From: Deltaproteobacteria bacterium
GTDB taxonomy: Bacteria > Myxococcota_A > Polyangia > Polyangiales > Houyiibacteriaceae
Direction: 5' to 3'
Assembly (NCBI GenBank): GCA_013151775.1
Contig: JAADHO010000367.1
Span: 1 to 45,671, forward strand
DNA: 45,671 nucleotides
Positions 9,400 to 18,901 of the stretch are shown here, piece after piece. How positions within the stretch are numbered: the stretch's first letter is position 1; every line of letters starts with the position of its first letter. Position numbers and translations under genes: made by a program. The notes under the pieces are model-generated. The model saw nothing but the letters and a program-made list of their open reading frames with translations. It was not told the origin of the DNA and made no database searches.

Positions 9400-10152
9400 A
9401 TGGTCCGAAAGAGCGAGCCCCCGTCACGCCTCGAACGTGCAGCTGAGTTTCTGCCTGCTGTTGCCGGAGTCGTCGGCGGTCCCGTCAGCTCCGCCTTGGC
9501 CACACTTGGCAAGGGATTCATCCGCGACCGAGCCACTCGTCATGCCACTGAGAATGGGGAGCGCTTGGAGGCTGAGGTGGAGCGGTACCTTGCCGAGAAT
9601 CCGGAGATGGTTGCCCTGGTGATCGGCGATGACCCCGCGATGAGCGAGACGCTGCTCCGGCTGTACCGTAGCGCAGTGGATAGCATCGACCCTGCCGCCA
9701 TCCCCTTGCTGGTCCATCTGATGGGCTCCTATTCCGGACGCCGACCGGACCCAACATTCCGAGCCGTTGCGCGGGTCATCCAAGATGCGGGGCAGGACGA
9801 ATTGGACCATTTGGCGCGATGTGTCCTGGAGGTGGCCAAGGAGTGCTACGTGATCGACGGAACCCACGTTCTGGTTTCCTGGAACCACGATGGTGATGGC
9901 GAATTCCGAGCTCGAATCCTTGGAAATCATTTGTTCCCAGAGTGGTCGCCACTCGCAGCGTGGATGCGCTCGGCTCTCGGCACCGCTGGCCTTGGTGTTC
10001 TTCTTGAGGGTTCCGACGGAGAGCCCCAACTTCGCCTGGAACTGCCAGCGCTACAGGTGCTCGTGGACGTCCTGCAGCACCACCGGATCAAGGTGCCGGA
10101 CAAGTCGGCAGTGTCGGACGAAGAGCGCGGCACGCAGGACATCGAAACCTAG
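9400..10152 (+). CDS. Unknown protein divergent from the STAND operon
   Basis: A 250-residue protein. I prefer the ATG at 9400 over an upstream in-frame ATG at 9325, because the earlier start would overlap the divergent STAND gene and add a non-conserved-looking leader. Near the N-terminus is a small-residue hydrophobic run (LPAVAGVVGGPVSSALATLG), possibly a membrane-active or packing helix. The middle is helical with acidic and Leu residues, and the C-terminal part is mixed alpha/beta. No enzymatic motif or named domain is recognised. It is convergent with the helicase gene ending at 10184. Its head-to-head position with the STAND operon makes a shared regulatory region possible, but nothing in the protein says it is a regulator. 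Confidence 0.72.
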   Translation: MVRKSEPPSRLERAAEFLPAVAGVVGGPVSSALATLGKGFIRDRATRHATENGERLEAEVERYLAENPEMVALVIGDDPAMSETLLRLYRSAVDSIDPAAIPLLVHLMGSYSGRRPDPTFRAVARVIQDAGQDELDHLARCVLEVAKECYVIDGTHVLVSWNHDGDGEFRARILGNHLFPEWSPLAAWMRSALGTAGLGVLLEGSDGEPQLRLELPALQVLVDVLQHHRIKVPDKSAVSDEERGTQDIET

Positions 10153-10161
10153 TCTGTCCCA

Positions 10162-10180
10162 CCGCGGTTCGCCGCCGCGG
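10162..10180. terminator. Candidate bidirectional hairpin between convergent genes
   Basis: The 31-base gap between two convergent genes contains CCGCGG...CCGCGG (10162-10167 and 10175-10180). A nested alternative is a GCGG stem closed by a TTCG tetraloop and CCGC. There is no T-tract on either strand, so it is at best a weak intrinsic terminator or a simple hairpin transcript end. Confidence 0.27.
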
Positions 10181-10183
10181 CAC

Positions 10184-12313
10184 CTACGCTCCCGCCAACC
10201 CAATCCACGCGCTCGGCTTGCCGTGACTCGTGATCAGCACTTCGCGCCGGGCTCTCGTGGCCGCTACGTAGAATAGCGCTCGCTCTCGCATCTCGGCCTC
10301 TTCGCGCACGGCGCGGTCGTCGGAGCGGAGGTCGCCGATGTTGAGGGGTACGACGCCATCATTGACGCCTGCGATGATGATGCGGTCGAACTCGAGGCCT
10401 TTGACGCGGTGCATGGTGGCGAGGCGAAGGCCGGGCAGGTCTTGGTCGTCGGCTTCGGTGCGGCTCAGGCGTCGGGTCTCGACTCCGAGCTCGACGAGGG
10501 CGGTTTCGTACTGCTCGAGGAGCTTGTTGGTGCGCGTGACGAGGCAGGTGCGGGATGCGTCGGCTGCCGCAACGAAGTCGCGGATGGCGTCCACTTCGTC
10601 GCGGAAGGTCTCGCAGGGCGTGACCGTGGGAGGCTGTCCGTGGAACAGGGATTTGTAGCGGGAGTTGCTGTCTCGGCCGCCGTCGAGGTCGTCGACGTCG
10701 ACGTTCTGAAGTAGGGCGACCGCGAACTTTCGGATCTCGTCGGTGGTTCGGTAGTTGATGTAGAGCTTGCGACTTCGGCCGACGATGTGGACGCCCGCCC
10801 GCTTCAGCACGACTTTTCTGCGGTAGATGCGCTGGTGTCCATCACCCACGATGAAGAGGTCGTTGGGCTGCTCGATGGGGATGATGGATCGCAGGAGCTG
10901 GAAGGCGACGGTGCTCATGTCCTGCGCCTCGTCGACGATGATGGCTCGGTAGGAGGGCTTGTTGTGGCCGGAGACGAGCAAGTTCGCGGCGTCGCGCATG
11001 GCGTCGACGCTCTCGCGCAGGTTCTTGGCCTCGAGCAGGTTCCGGTACTCCTCGAACACGGGCCAGATGCTCTTACGCTGCGCGCGACTCAGGCGGACGC
11101 CGCGCCCGGCCCGACTCGCCTGACGGTAGTCCTCGTAGCTGGCGCAGCCGTCGGGCTGAACGACGTAGTCCCACTCCTCTCGGAAGAACTGTGCGCTGAA
11201 CTCGGGCGGTCGCAGCGCCACGGCCTTTTCCCACAGGGACTTCAGAGGCTCGGTGGGCCAGTACTGGATGCGGTACTCGTAGCCCTGTCCACGCAGATAG
11301 TCGGCGACCCATTTGTCGAGGTGGATCACCTCGATGCGCCGCAGGGTGGCGGGCGAGCAGAGCTTGGCGAGGCTCGCTTGGATGTCCCGCGCCAGGTTGT
11401 TCGTGAAGGTGGTGAAGAGCAGGCGATCCGCGTCCTGCTTGAACACCTCGGTGACGAGATAGCGCGCGCGATGCATGGCCACGACGGTCTTGCCTGTGCC
11501 TGCACCGCCGAGGGCACGCGCGGGTCCGTTGAAGTGCGCTCTGACGAGCTTCTGCTGGCTGGGATGGAGGAAGGTTCGCCACTTCTCCAAGGGTGCGTCG
11601 AGGATGGCCTCGAGCTCTTGATCATCGGCGACCAGCACGAAGCGGCGCTGCGTCGCGGGCTTCTCGAGCGCGGCGATGAAGTCCTGCGGGTCGACGACCG
11701 TGGGTGCATCGATCGCCATGGATTGGCGCACGGCTTCGAGTGACTCGCCCGAAGCGAGGAAGAAGAGGGCCTCGTAGGCATCGGTCGGAAAGACGTCGGC
11801 GATCACGTCGAGCTGCTCCGGCGCGTAGAGCTCACGGACGGTTCCAAGCTGCTCAGCGGGTACGCCCAGCGAGGTCAGCTCGTCGTCGCTCCACTGCCCG
11901 AAGATCGGGTGCTGCTCCTTGGGCGGCGGGCGCGTGGACTCGAGCTTCTTGGCGCTCTCCTCGGGGGTGGCGCTGAGCACCTGCAGCGAGCCGGTGTCCG
12001 GGTGAATCACGAAGCGTTTGCGCGCGGCCCACGCCATGGCCTCGTCGTGATGGTCGACCCACAGCAGGACGAAGAGGTTCCCGCGCTCGGGCTTGAGAAC
12101 GATGGCGCGATAGGCTTGGTCGATGCGCACCGTTCTGAGGTGTGGGTCGGCGAAGGTGCTGATGCGCTCGTAGTTGATGCTGGCGTTCGTCGGGTCCGAA
12201 CGGAACTTGCGAACGAAGCGGTTCACCTTCTTCTGCTGCGCCCTTGGCAGCTTCGCGAAGCTGTCGAGGAACTCGTCGAAGAGCGCCACGCGGAACTTGT
12301 CGTTGAGCATCAT
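10184..12313 (-). CDS. UvrD/Rep-type helicase with N-terminal RelE-like domain
   Basis: A 709-residue protein. Residues ~1-100 (FLDSFAKLPRAQQKKVNRFV, LRTVRIDQAYRAIVL, FVLLWVDHHDEA) have the order of a RelE/ParE toxin fold. Superfamily-1 helicase motifs follow: GGAGTGKT at 269-276, VDEAQD at 460-465, NYRTT near 520, TMHRVKGLEFD near 633-643 and FYVAATRARREV near 681. All are intact, so ATP-driven translocation on DNA or RNA is likely. It is the last gene of the DISARM-related operon: its first ATG overlaps the stop of the DUF1998 helicase as ATGA. A second ATG immediately follows. Helicases with RelE-like N-termini are known as a domain combination. Whether this one cleaves RNA, binds a ribosome or merely uses the fold for regulation cannot be told from sequence. 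UvrD helicases are not part of the classical DISARM core. Confidence 0.88.
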   Translation of the reverse strand: MMLNDKFRVALFDEFLDSFAKLPRAQQKKVNRFVRKFRSDPTNASINYERISTFADPHLRTVRIDQAYRAIVLKPERGNLFVLLWVDHHDEAMAWAARKRFVIHPDTGSLQVLSATPEESAKKLESTRPPPKEQHPIFGQWSDDELTSLGVPAEQLGTVRELYAPEQLDVIADVFPTDAYEALFFLASGESLEAVRQSMAIDAPTVVDPQDFIAALEKPATQRRFVLVADDQELEAILDAPLEKWRTFLHPSQQKLVRAHFNGPARALGGAGTGKTVVAMHRARYLVTEVFKQDADRLLFTTFTNNLARDIQASLAKLCSPATLRRIEVIHLDKWVADYLRGQGYEYRIQYWPTEPLKSLWEKAVALRPPEFSAQFFREEWDYVVQPDGCASYEDYRQASRAGRGVRLSRAQRKSIWPVFEEYRNLLEAKNLRESVDAMRDAANLLVSGHNKPSYRAIIVDEAQDMSTVAFQLLRSIIPIEQPNDLFIVGDGHQRIYRRKVVLKRAGVHIVGRSRKLYINYRTTDEIRKFAVALLQNVDVDDLDGGRDSNSRYKSLFHGQPPTVTPCETFRDEVDAIRDFVAAADASRTCLVTRTNKLLEQYETALVELGVETRRLSRTEADDQDLPGLRLATMHRVKGLEFDRIIIAGVNDGVVPLNIGDLRSDDRAVREEAEMRERALFYVAATRARREVLITSHGKPSAWIGLAGA

Positions 12314-15300
12314 CTCTCGTCTCCTGCGGCCGAGGCGTCGTGCTCGGCCTCCTCAGTTCGTCGCGTGATGGCTGCGACGACATCGCCGACGTCGTCCAAC
12401 ACTTCTTCTCGCTCGAAGACGAGCCAGTCGTCCGCGACCGGACTCGCTCCCTCCTTGTCGCGGCTCTCCACGATGGCCACGCGAGCGTCCATCCACACCA
12501 GCTCACCCTCGATGCCACACGAGAAGTCGTGCTCGTCAGGCAGGTCGATCCCGGCCTCCGGCAGCGGCAACTCCTCCGCGGCGAGCGCTTCCGCGACGGG
12601 CACGAAGGAGCTGCTGACGTCCAGCCCGAGCCACGCCTCGTCTCCTGCGTCGCTGGGACCGGAGCGGAGCCGCAGCAGAGGCTCGAAGCTGAGTTGGTCG
12701 TTGCCTCGGCGCGTGACGAACCAAATATGCGGGAGCACTCCCAGGAACTGGAATACCCGCAGGAAACCTCGCCACGTCTTCCGGAACTCCGCGGTCTCCA
12801 CGCGCTCGTCGCTGTCGTCGAGCCAGATGAGCACGCGATAGTCGTCGATCAGGGAGGGATCCCGCACAGCGCTCGGAGGTGCGGCTGCCCACACGCCGAT
12901 GGATTCAGCGTCCTCCGCTGGCCGCCTCACGAGCAGCCAGTCGTCTTCCACGGCTTCGAAGACGGGGTGCGCGGCGATGGGAGAGTGCGCGCGTACCTCG
13001 TCGCGCCATTCGGAGCGATCCACTTCGTCCGGACGAGACATCTGCGCGATGATGGAAGCGGTCGCCAGCTTGCTCCACGGCACCGAGTCCGCGGGGTCGC
13101 GTCCGAGGCTCTCGACGAAGAGCTGGAAGAAGGGCTCATCGAAGAGTGCAGCCCAGCGGCCCAAGCCCAGGCGATTCAGCCATCCCGTCAGTTCGGGCCG
13201 CTTGGGGTGCAGCAGGAAGGGCGCGTCCTCCACGTCGCCATGGAATGCGGCGTCGACGTCCCACCAGGAGAAGCTCCACACGTCGTAGCTGCCCGTGCTG
13301 AGCAGGGCCATGCGCTGGAGCATGTCCTTGCCCACGCGGTCGCAGTGGAACTGAAAGCCGTCGAGGAAGATCGCGATGGGTTCGCGCTTGGAGTCGCTGC
13401 CCGAGTGGAATACGAAGTCGATCGAGACCGGCGGCGAGAAGCCATCGCCGTGCCCCAGTTCGAGCTGCTGCTCCACGTTCCATACATGTTCGCCGACGGA
13501 GATCCGGAAGCCGGGTTTGTTTCGGACCATGCGCTTCTCGACGGTCACGGGGCGACCGGGCTTGTCCATGCGCCGGAACGCCTCGATGAAGCGCGCTTCC
13601 AGGATGCTGTCCATCATGCCGCTGACGCTGACGTCGGAGAGTGACTCGATGGGCTTCAGCTTGTCACGGTGGGCCAGGATGCCCCCGAAGAGTTCGACCG
13701 CCTCTCGGGCCGACGTCTCCGCCATGTCGCGGCTGTTTCGATAGGCGAAGAGGCAGCGATAGCAACCGTCACGCTCTGGATCTGTGGAACAGGTGCACTC
13801 GCGGATGCGGTCGAGGCCACGTTGCAGAATGTCGAAGAGCGGGTGCTCTTGGCCGTCCTCCGTGCGCGCGAGCGTGAAGTCCTTCAGGTAGCCGGTGCCG
13901 CCGGGCACCGTGTCGTAGAGTACGAGGTACTGTCGGCGCAGATGCGAGTTCGGCTCGGGCTCGCTGTAGACGAGCGTGCGCAGATGGTCGACGCGTCCGC
14001 CGTATTTGTCGCGCAGGCCGAGCTGAAAGGCCGCGACGAAGGAGTGGAGCTGACGCTCCGTGCTCACCTCGGAGAGCGGCAGCAACATGCGCAGCGCCTC
14101 GGAGGCGAACTCTCGGTAGAGATACACCGCCGCCTGAAAGTCTTGGTCCGCCGCAGCCTTCTTGCGCGCCGGGCACCAGAGCGTGTGCTCGGGCCCGGGC
14201 GCATCCTTGCCGCGCTGGCGTCCCGGCCGTTCCCTCGGCTGCACCTTGCCGCAGTGCTTGCAGATCACGAAGCCCTTCCGCACCTCGTCGCGCCCCGCGA
14301 TGCTGAACTTGCTGCCCTGATCCGTGAACTCGCCGAAGTTGAACTCGCGGAAGCTGGCCCGACTCAAGTACTCGAAGGCGAAGGGCATGGAGGCTTCGTC
14401 AACCCGCCACGCACCCTCTCGATCCTGGTCCTGGAAGGTCAGGAGCATGTTGCGGTTGTAGTGACGCGGCTGTCGCTCCTCTTGGTCGTCTCGTATGCGG
14501 CTGGCCCGGTCACTCGTGTTCGCGAAGACCTGACTCAGGCGCAGGAGCTGCCTCTTCTGGCTCTCCTCGCCCCACGCGGCGCTCCCGCAGGAGGGGCAGT
14601 CCTTGTTCGGGTCTTCGAGGTCGACGCTGACGCAGTGACTGCATTGGTCGCAGAATCTCCACGTCTCGAGGCTCGACGTCGCCACGTCCACCTGATCGAT
14701 GGTCACATGGCGTCCGCCCGCGAAGAAGCGATTCTCGGGAGCCAGCTCTCCGAGCGCCGCCATGGCAGGCCGAGCGTATTCGTAGGTGCGCGTCTCGTAG
14801 GCGCTCCTGTCCTTCTCGCTTCGGTGCTGCTTCTTCTTCCAGACGACGGAACGAAGTCGCACGGGCGATTCGGGGAAGGCGTAGTTCGGGAGCAGGCCCT
14901 CATTCGTCAGGAATTCGATCGTCTGCTTGTTCTCGATGCTCTTCACGAGGTTCAAGAGCGCGTCCTTCTCACGCCTTCGGGCGTCGAGCAGCTCCTCGTG
15001 ATCTTGGTCCTTCGCCTCCGCGCTCTTCATCTCCGTGATCAGCTTCTGCAGCCGGCGCGCGTTCGAGCGCAGCGACTCGCACTGCTTGCGCTCGGACCGC
15101 AGTCCGTCGAGCACCTTCCAGCCGAGGCTGCCTTCGTTCTTCTTGTCGCCGACCAGGAAGCTCCGCAGGTGCTCCCTCGAGGTGTCGCTGAGCCGCTCTC
15201 CGAAGAGGCCGAAGAAGCTGGTCAAGAGAGCCTCTTCGCGCCCACGCACGAAGGAGAGCCAGTTCTGTGGAAAGTGATCCGTCTTCTCGTCGTCGAGGTG

Positions 15301-18300
15301 ACTGAAGACCTCGCGAAGCCTCCGCGCGATGGCGTCCTTGGCCGCGCCCGCCAAGTTCCATTGGTCCAGGGTGAAGGCAGCGAGCTGACGCTCCAACACC
15401 GCGGAGGCGTTCAGGAACACACCCGGCGGCCGCACCTGACCTGCGATCATCTCCTCGGGTTCGGCGTAGAAGTAGAGGTCGTGGGGTTTGGCTTGCGCGA
15501 AGGTGAGCAGCAACGAGTTGCCGTCGCGGCGTCCCGCGCGTCCGACGCGTTGCAGATAGTTCGCTTGCGCAGGTGGCACCGAGCACAGGATCGCCGTGGA
15601 CAGGGCGCCGATGTCGATGCCCATCTCCAATGTCGGCGTGCAGGAGAGCAGGTTCGGATACCAGGGCTTACGCTCCGCGCCCTCGGCCTTGAACTCGTGC
15701 TCCACGTGTTCGCGCACCGCTCGTGTGAGCAGGCCGGTGTGCTCGGAGGTGAACACCCGCTCGACCTCGCCGTTGGCGTAGAGGCGGCCGAAGTAGTCGG
15801 CCCGCTCCGCCTGTGCAGCGTCCCGCGCCTCGTCTGCGTAGGAGCCCGGGCAGCGCGCCGTGAGGCACGTCATCGTCGTCCAAGCGTCTCGCTCGGCGGC
15901 CGCGACCGTCATCCAATGATGGCACGTGCCGCAGCGAATCCGCGCGGTCCCGGTCGTCAGCCGAAGCGCCTCGGGTCGCAGGCCCCAGACCTGCCCGCGC
16001 TTGCCGTCCGTCTGCTTCAGCAATCCCGATTTCACCAGACCCGCGAGCACCAGAATCCAGATGTCCGCGGGCGCGCCGATCAGCGTGGAGGTGTCGGCGA
16101 AGCAGCGCTCAGCCCAGCGTTCGTACCAACTGCCGCCTGAGCTGCTGCCGCGAAGCAGGAGCCTCTCGAAGCGCGACGTTCGCGTGTCGGTGGTGAGCAG
16201 CGCCGGCAGTCGGCTGCCGCGTCCGAAGCGCGGAAGGTGCTGATAGCCCGGCCGGTTGAAGGCGTACCAGTCTTCGCCCGCGGTCTCGACGAAGGAGGCC
16301 GGCAGCTCCGAGTGGTGGATGCCGCCTCGCTCGCGCAAGTGATGCAGCGCGCCGAGCAGGAAGCTGCGCAGCGTGCTCCGCGTCAGATTCGTGAGACCGC
16401 CGATCTCGTTTTGCAGGGGCTCGAGCAGCGCATCCGTGGCGCCGTCCAGCAGCTCGGGATCGATGGCGACCGTCGAAGAGCCCGTGCGCGCGAGGGAACG
16501 CCCGATACGCGCTTGGTGCCCGTACTCGGTGAAGATCTCGAAGGCGATTCGCCGCTCGACCGACTTGGCCAGGCCGCTGCCCGACGGAAGCTCGCCGGTG
16601 TCGAGCAAGCTCTCGTAGTCGTGCAGCCACTCCATATTGGGTGGCAGGAAGGTCGTGACGAACTGAACGTCGCGCTCCTTGCTCTTGGGCTCGCCCCGCC
16701 AATGCGACGCGAAGGCTTTGGGCAATTCGGCCAGGGAGATGCCGTCGTGATCTCGCACGACTTGCTGCAGCGCGACGCGCAGGTTGAAGCGCCAGGTGCG
16801 AGCGCCGAAGAAGCCCGCTCGGTGCGAGGCGTCCTGCACCGAGTCCGAGAAGGTGAGCAGCTTCTTGTCGTCGTTGAAGGACGAAGCGAAGAGTTGATCG
16901 ATGTAGACTGCGGTGAGCGTGGTCGCCCGGAAGCCGAGCAAGGTGAGGCTGCCCCGGGCGTCGCAGAATGGGCAGTCGCGGTGGAGGCGCTGCTTGCCGC
17001 CGACGGTCTCCAGATTGTCCGAGACGACGAGCTCGAACTTGTCCTCGGGTGCGACCTCCGTCTCGTCTTCCTCGCGGATGCGGGTGAGCGATCGACGATC
17101 CAACGGGAAGCGCTCGACCGCTTGCCACACGTCTCGGTCGGAGTGGTCCGGCCACAGGAAGCGGACCTGAGGGTCGTTGCCAAAGAAACCGCGATAGAAG
17201 CGCTCGAGCCCGGTGCGATACTCGTCCGGACGGTCCCGCGTCACGAGCGTGCCCCAGCCCATCGCGCCGCAGTCGCGGCAGTGGACCAGCGGCAGATGCT
17301 GCTTGCGTTGCTCCTCCGTGAGGTCGTCGGAGAAGCGCAGCTTCGGCTCGCTCCCGAGGTCGGCGACCATGCGGCGAAGCTCGCGCTGCCAGAGCTGCAG
17401 TCGCACCTCGAGTAGCGGCCGCGTGCGACGGCTGCCTCCCTCGGCTTCTCGCTGCTCGCGGGCTTGCGCTCGCTCCGGCAACCATGAGCGCGCCTCCGAC
17501 ACCAGCGAGAGGAACGACACGAGCACGGCGTGGGCGAGCTCCGGATCACGCCCGAGCCGCCGCGACGTGCGCGACAGCCCCTTGGCGAGGTCGTCGAGGG
17601 AGAGGGGTTTGTCGCCGAGCAGCGTGAGCAGGTTGCGCAGCATGCCGGAGGCCAAGAGCTGTGTGCCGAGCGCCACGTTCCAGGCGTCGGTCCCCGGTTC
17701 GTGGTCGATCTCCTCGTCGAACCACAGCGCCTGCTGCGCGGCGATGTACTCGGCGGGCGTGGCGTATCTCGAGGGGTCCAGCTCGGCGCGGTGCTTGGCC
17801 GACGGCGTGCCCGCGAAGTCGATCAGAGCGTCCCCAAAGAACTCCGCGGGGAGCTGCCGGGTCTCGGTGATGACGGAGTCCGTGTCGAAGTCCTCGCCGA
17901 AGATGTCGTGCGCATAGGCGCGCAGGCCCTCGGTGGCTTCCTCTGCGGCGTCACCGCTGCCGCCGAGCGTCGCGGACGTGCCGACGCAGCAGAGCTCGCC
18001 GGGCTTCACCCCGAGGCTCTGCTTCAGCCGCCGAAGCAAGCAGGCGAGGTCTGTTCCCTGCGCGCCATCGAAGCTGTGCAGCTCGTCCACGACCAGGTAG
18101 CGCAAGGCGTCGCTGCCGCGGTTCTCCGCCCACAGCTCCTGATCCGTGGGGCGGGCCAAGAGGTAGTCGAGCATCTTGTAGTTGGTCAGCAAGATGTCCG
18201 GCGGGTCGAGCCGCATGCTGTCGCGATCCGAGATCACGTGGGCAGCGCCCATGGACCGCTGGGCGTGGCGCTTCTCCCCGGGGGACTCGCCGATGTAGAG

Positions 18301-18771
18301 GCCGGCCCGAACGGCGCCGCGCAGCTTGGAATTTCCGTGAATCGCCCGCGCGATGCGCAGGGCCTGATCCGTGGCCAGGGAGTTCATGGGGTAGATCAGG
18401 ATGGCCTTGATGCCCGGCGTGCCGATCTGCTGTCGGCAGTGCTCGAGGATGGGCCAGAGGAAGCACTCCGTCTTGCCCGAGCCCGTGCCCGTCGCGACCA
18501 GCGTGCTGCGGCGCGCGGCCAAGCGCGTGAAGGCGCGCTCCTGATGCAGATGCGCTGGGAACCCGAGCGGCAGCTCCGGGAAGAACTCGCGATCGTCGCC
18601 TCTGCGGAAGGGCAGGCTGACCGAGACGTAGGGCCCCTTGAAGACCGCCCCCTCGGTGTCGACGAAGCGGTCGATGACCGTCTCCATGCCCGGCGTGGAG
18701 GACCAGAAGCTCATGCGCAAGAAGTCGCTGAGCCCAAGCTGAAGTTGGCCACTGAGGGCTGCGGGGATCAT
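12310..18771 (-). CDS. Giant DEAD/DEAH helicase with DUF1998 (DrmA/DruE-like)
   Basis: A 2153-residue protein from the ATG at 18771, which has GGAG 7 bases upstream. An in-frame ATG at 19071 would add 100 residues of pure repeat translation, has no good ribosome site and overlaps the preceding gene. Walker A ATGTGSGKT is at 93-101 and the DELH box at 229-232. The C-terminal helicase lobe carries EMGIDIG and QRVGRAGR. Several CxxC zinc pairs follow (CRDCG, CPFCD, CGTC, CDQC, CPSCG, CKHC), then the DUF1998 region (VPGGTGYLKDF, DGCYRCL). Residues ~1717-1845 look like a Vsr/DUF559-type nuclease fold (SIDFVF, IFLDGFQFH, then VWSFSW). DUF1998 helicases define DISARM (DrmA/DrmB) and Druantia (DruE). 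This one combines helicase and DUF1998 in a single chain. It is co-transcribed with the adjacent ATPase and helicase and coupled by ATGA to the UvrD gene. A system name cannot be fixed by eye. Confidence 0.9.
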   Translation of the reverse strand: MIPAALSGQLQLGLSDFLRMSFWSSTPGMETVIDRFVDTEGAVFKGPYVSVSLPFRRGDDREFFPELPLGFPAHLHQERAFTRLAARRSTLVATGTGSGKTECFLWPILEHCRQQIGTPGIKAILIYPMNSLATDQALRIARAIHGNSKLRGAVRAGLYIGESPGEKRHAQRSMGAAHVISDRDSMRLDPPDILLTNYKMLDYLLARPTDQELWAENRGSDALRYLVVDELHSFDGAQGTDLACLLRRLKQSLGVKPGELCCVGTSATLGGSGDAAEEATEGLRAYAHDIFGEDFDTDSVITETRQLPAEFFGDALIDFAGTPSAKHRAELDPSRYATPAEYIAAQQALWFDEEIDHEPGTDAWNVALGTQLLASGMLRNLLTLLGDKPLSLDDLAKGLSRTSRRLGRDPELAHAVLVSFLSLVSEARSWLPERAQAREQREAEGGSRRTRPLLEVRLQLWQRELRRMVADLGSEPKLRFSDDLTEEQRKQHLPLVHCRDCGAMGWGTLVTRDRPDEYRTGLERFYRGFFGNDPQVRFLWPDHSDRDVWQAVERFPLDRRSLTRIREEDETEVAPEDKFELVVSDNLETVGGKQRLHRDCPFCDARGSLTLLGFRATTLTAVYIDQLFASSFNDDKKLLTFSDSVQDASHRAGFFGARTWRFNLRVALQQVVRDHDGISLAELPKAFASHWRGEPKSKERDVQFVTTFLPPNMEWLHDYESLLDTGELPSGSGLAKSVERRIAFEIFTEYGHQARIGRSLARTGSSTVAIDPELLDGATDALLEPLQNEIGGLTNLTRSTLRSFLLGALHHLRERGGIHHSELPASFVETAGEDWYAFNRPGYQHLPRFGRGSRLPALLTTDTRTSRFERLLLRGSSSGGSWYERWAERCFADTSTLIGAPADIWILVLAGLVKSGLLKQTDGKRGQVWGLRPEALRLTTGTARIRCGTCHHWMTVAAAERDAWTTMTCLTARCPGSYADEARDAAQAERADYFGRLYANGEVERVFTSEHTGLLTRAVREHVEHEFKAEGAERKPWYPNLLSCTPTLEMGIDIGALSTAILCSVPPAQANYLQRVGRAGRRDGNSLLLTFAQAKPHDLYFYAEPEEMIAGQVRPPGVFLNASAVLERQLAAFTLDQWNLAGAAKDAIARRLREVFSHLDDEKTDHFPQNWLSFVRGREEALLTSFFGLFGERLSDTSREHLRSFLVGDKKNEGSLGWKVLDGLRSERKQCESLRSNARRLQKLITEMKSAEAKDQDHEELLDARRREKDALLNLVKSIENKQTIEFLTNEGLLPNYAFPESPVRLRSVVWKKKQHRSEKDRSAYETRTYEYARPAMAALGELAPENRFFAGGRHVTIDQVDVATSSLETWRFCDQCSHCVSVDLEDPNKDCPSCGSAAWGEESQKRQLLRLSQVFANTSDRASRIRDDQEERQPRHYNRNMLLTFQDQDREGAWRVDEASMPFAFEYLSRASFREFNFGEFTDQGSKFSIAGRDEVRKGFVICKHCGKVQPRERPGRQRGKDAPGPEHTLWCPARKKAAADQDFQAAVYLYREFASEALRMLLPLSEVSTERQLHSFVAAFQLGLRDKYGGRVDHLRTLVYSEPEPNSHLRRQYLVLYDTVPGGTGYLKDFTLARTEDGQEHPLFDILQRGLDRIRECTCSTDPERDGCYRCLFAYRNSRDMAETSAREAVELFGGILAHRDKLKPIESLSDVSVSGMMDSILEARFIEAFRRMDKPGRPVTVEKRMVRNKPGFRISVGEHVWNVEQQLELGHGDGFSPPVSIDFVFHSGSDSKREPIAIFLDGFQFHCDRVGKDMLQRMALLSTGSYDVWSFSWWDVDAAFHGDVEDAPFLLHPKRPELTGWLNRLGLGRWAALFDEPFFQLFVESLGRDPADSVPWSKLATASIIAQMSRPDEVDRSEWRDEVRAHSPIAAHPVFEAVEDDWLLVRRPAEDAESIGVWAAAPPSAVRDPSLIDDYRVLIWLDDSDERVETAEFRKTWRGFLRVFQFLGVLPHIWFVTRRGNDQLSFEPLLRLRSGPSDAGDEAWLGLDVSSSFVPVAEALAAEELPLPEAGIDLPDEHDFSCGIEGELVWMDARVAIVESRDKEGASPVADDWLVFEREEVLDDVGDVVAAITRRTEEAEHDASAAGDER

Positions 18772-18778
18772 GAGTCGG

Positions 18779-18782
18779 CTCC
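18779..18782 (-). promoter_or_regulatory. Ribosome binding site fixing the DUF1998 helicase start
   Basis: On the - strand GGAG stands 7 bases before the ATG at 18771, a standard Shine-Dalgarno spacing. The rival in-frame ATG at 19071 is preceded by a C-rich stretch without a purine motif. This places the repeat arrays in the untranslated gap rather than in the protein. Confidence 0.6.
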
Positions 18783-18796
18783 GGAGGGTCGCTCTT

Positions 18797-18901
18797 TGTG
18801 TGTGGAGTCCGCGCCCTTGTGTGTGGAGTCTGGCTCCTTGTGTGTGGAGTCTGGCTCCTTGTGTGTGGAGTCCGCGCCCTTGTGTGTGGAGTCGGCTTCG
18901 C
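18797..18901. repeat. Tandem array, 5 x 21 bp
   Basis: The 13-mer TGTGTGTGGAGTC occurs five times at exactly 21-bp spacing (starts 18797, 18818, 18839, 18860, 18881). Each is followed by an 8-base variable tail in the order A-B-B-A-C, where A is CGCGCCCT, B is TGGCTCCT and C is GGCTTCGC. The core is perfectly conserved while the tails vary, as in protein-binding iterons, and 21 bp places each copy on the same face of the helix. The array lies in the gap before the DUF1998 helicase. In the - strand frame of that gene it would encode a seven-residue repeat (LHTQG+2), but the start choice makes it untranslated. Confidence 0.9.

Noticed and set aside
13669-16140. Long + strand open frame (823 codons) opposite the DUF1998 helicase
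   Set aside because: Mirror-frame artefact of G+C-rich codons. The - strand product has complete helicase and zinc motifs, while the + strand product is Val/Arg/Leu-rich without motifs.
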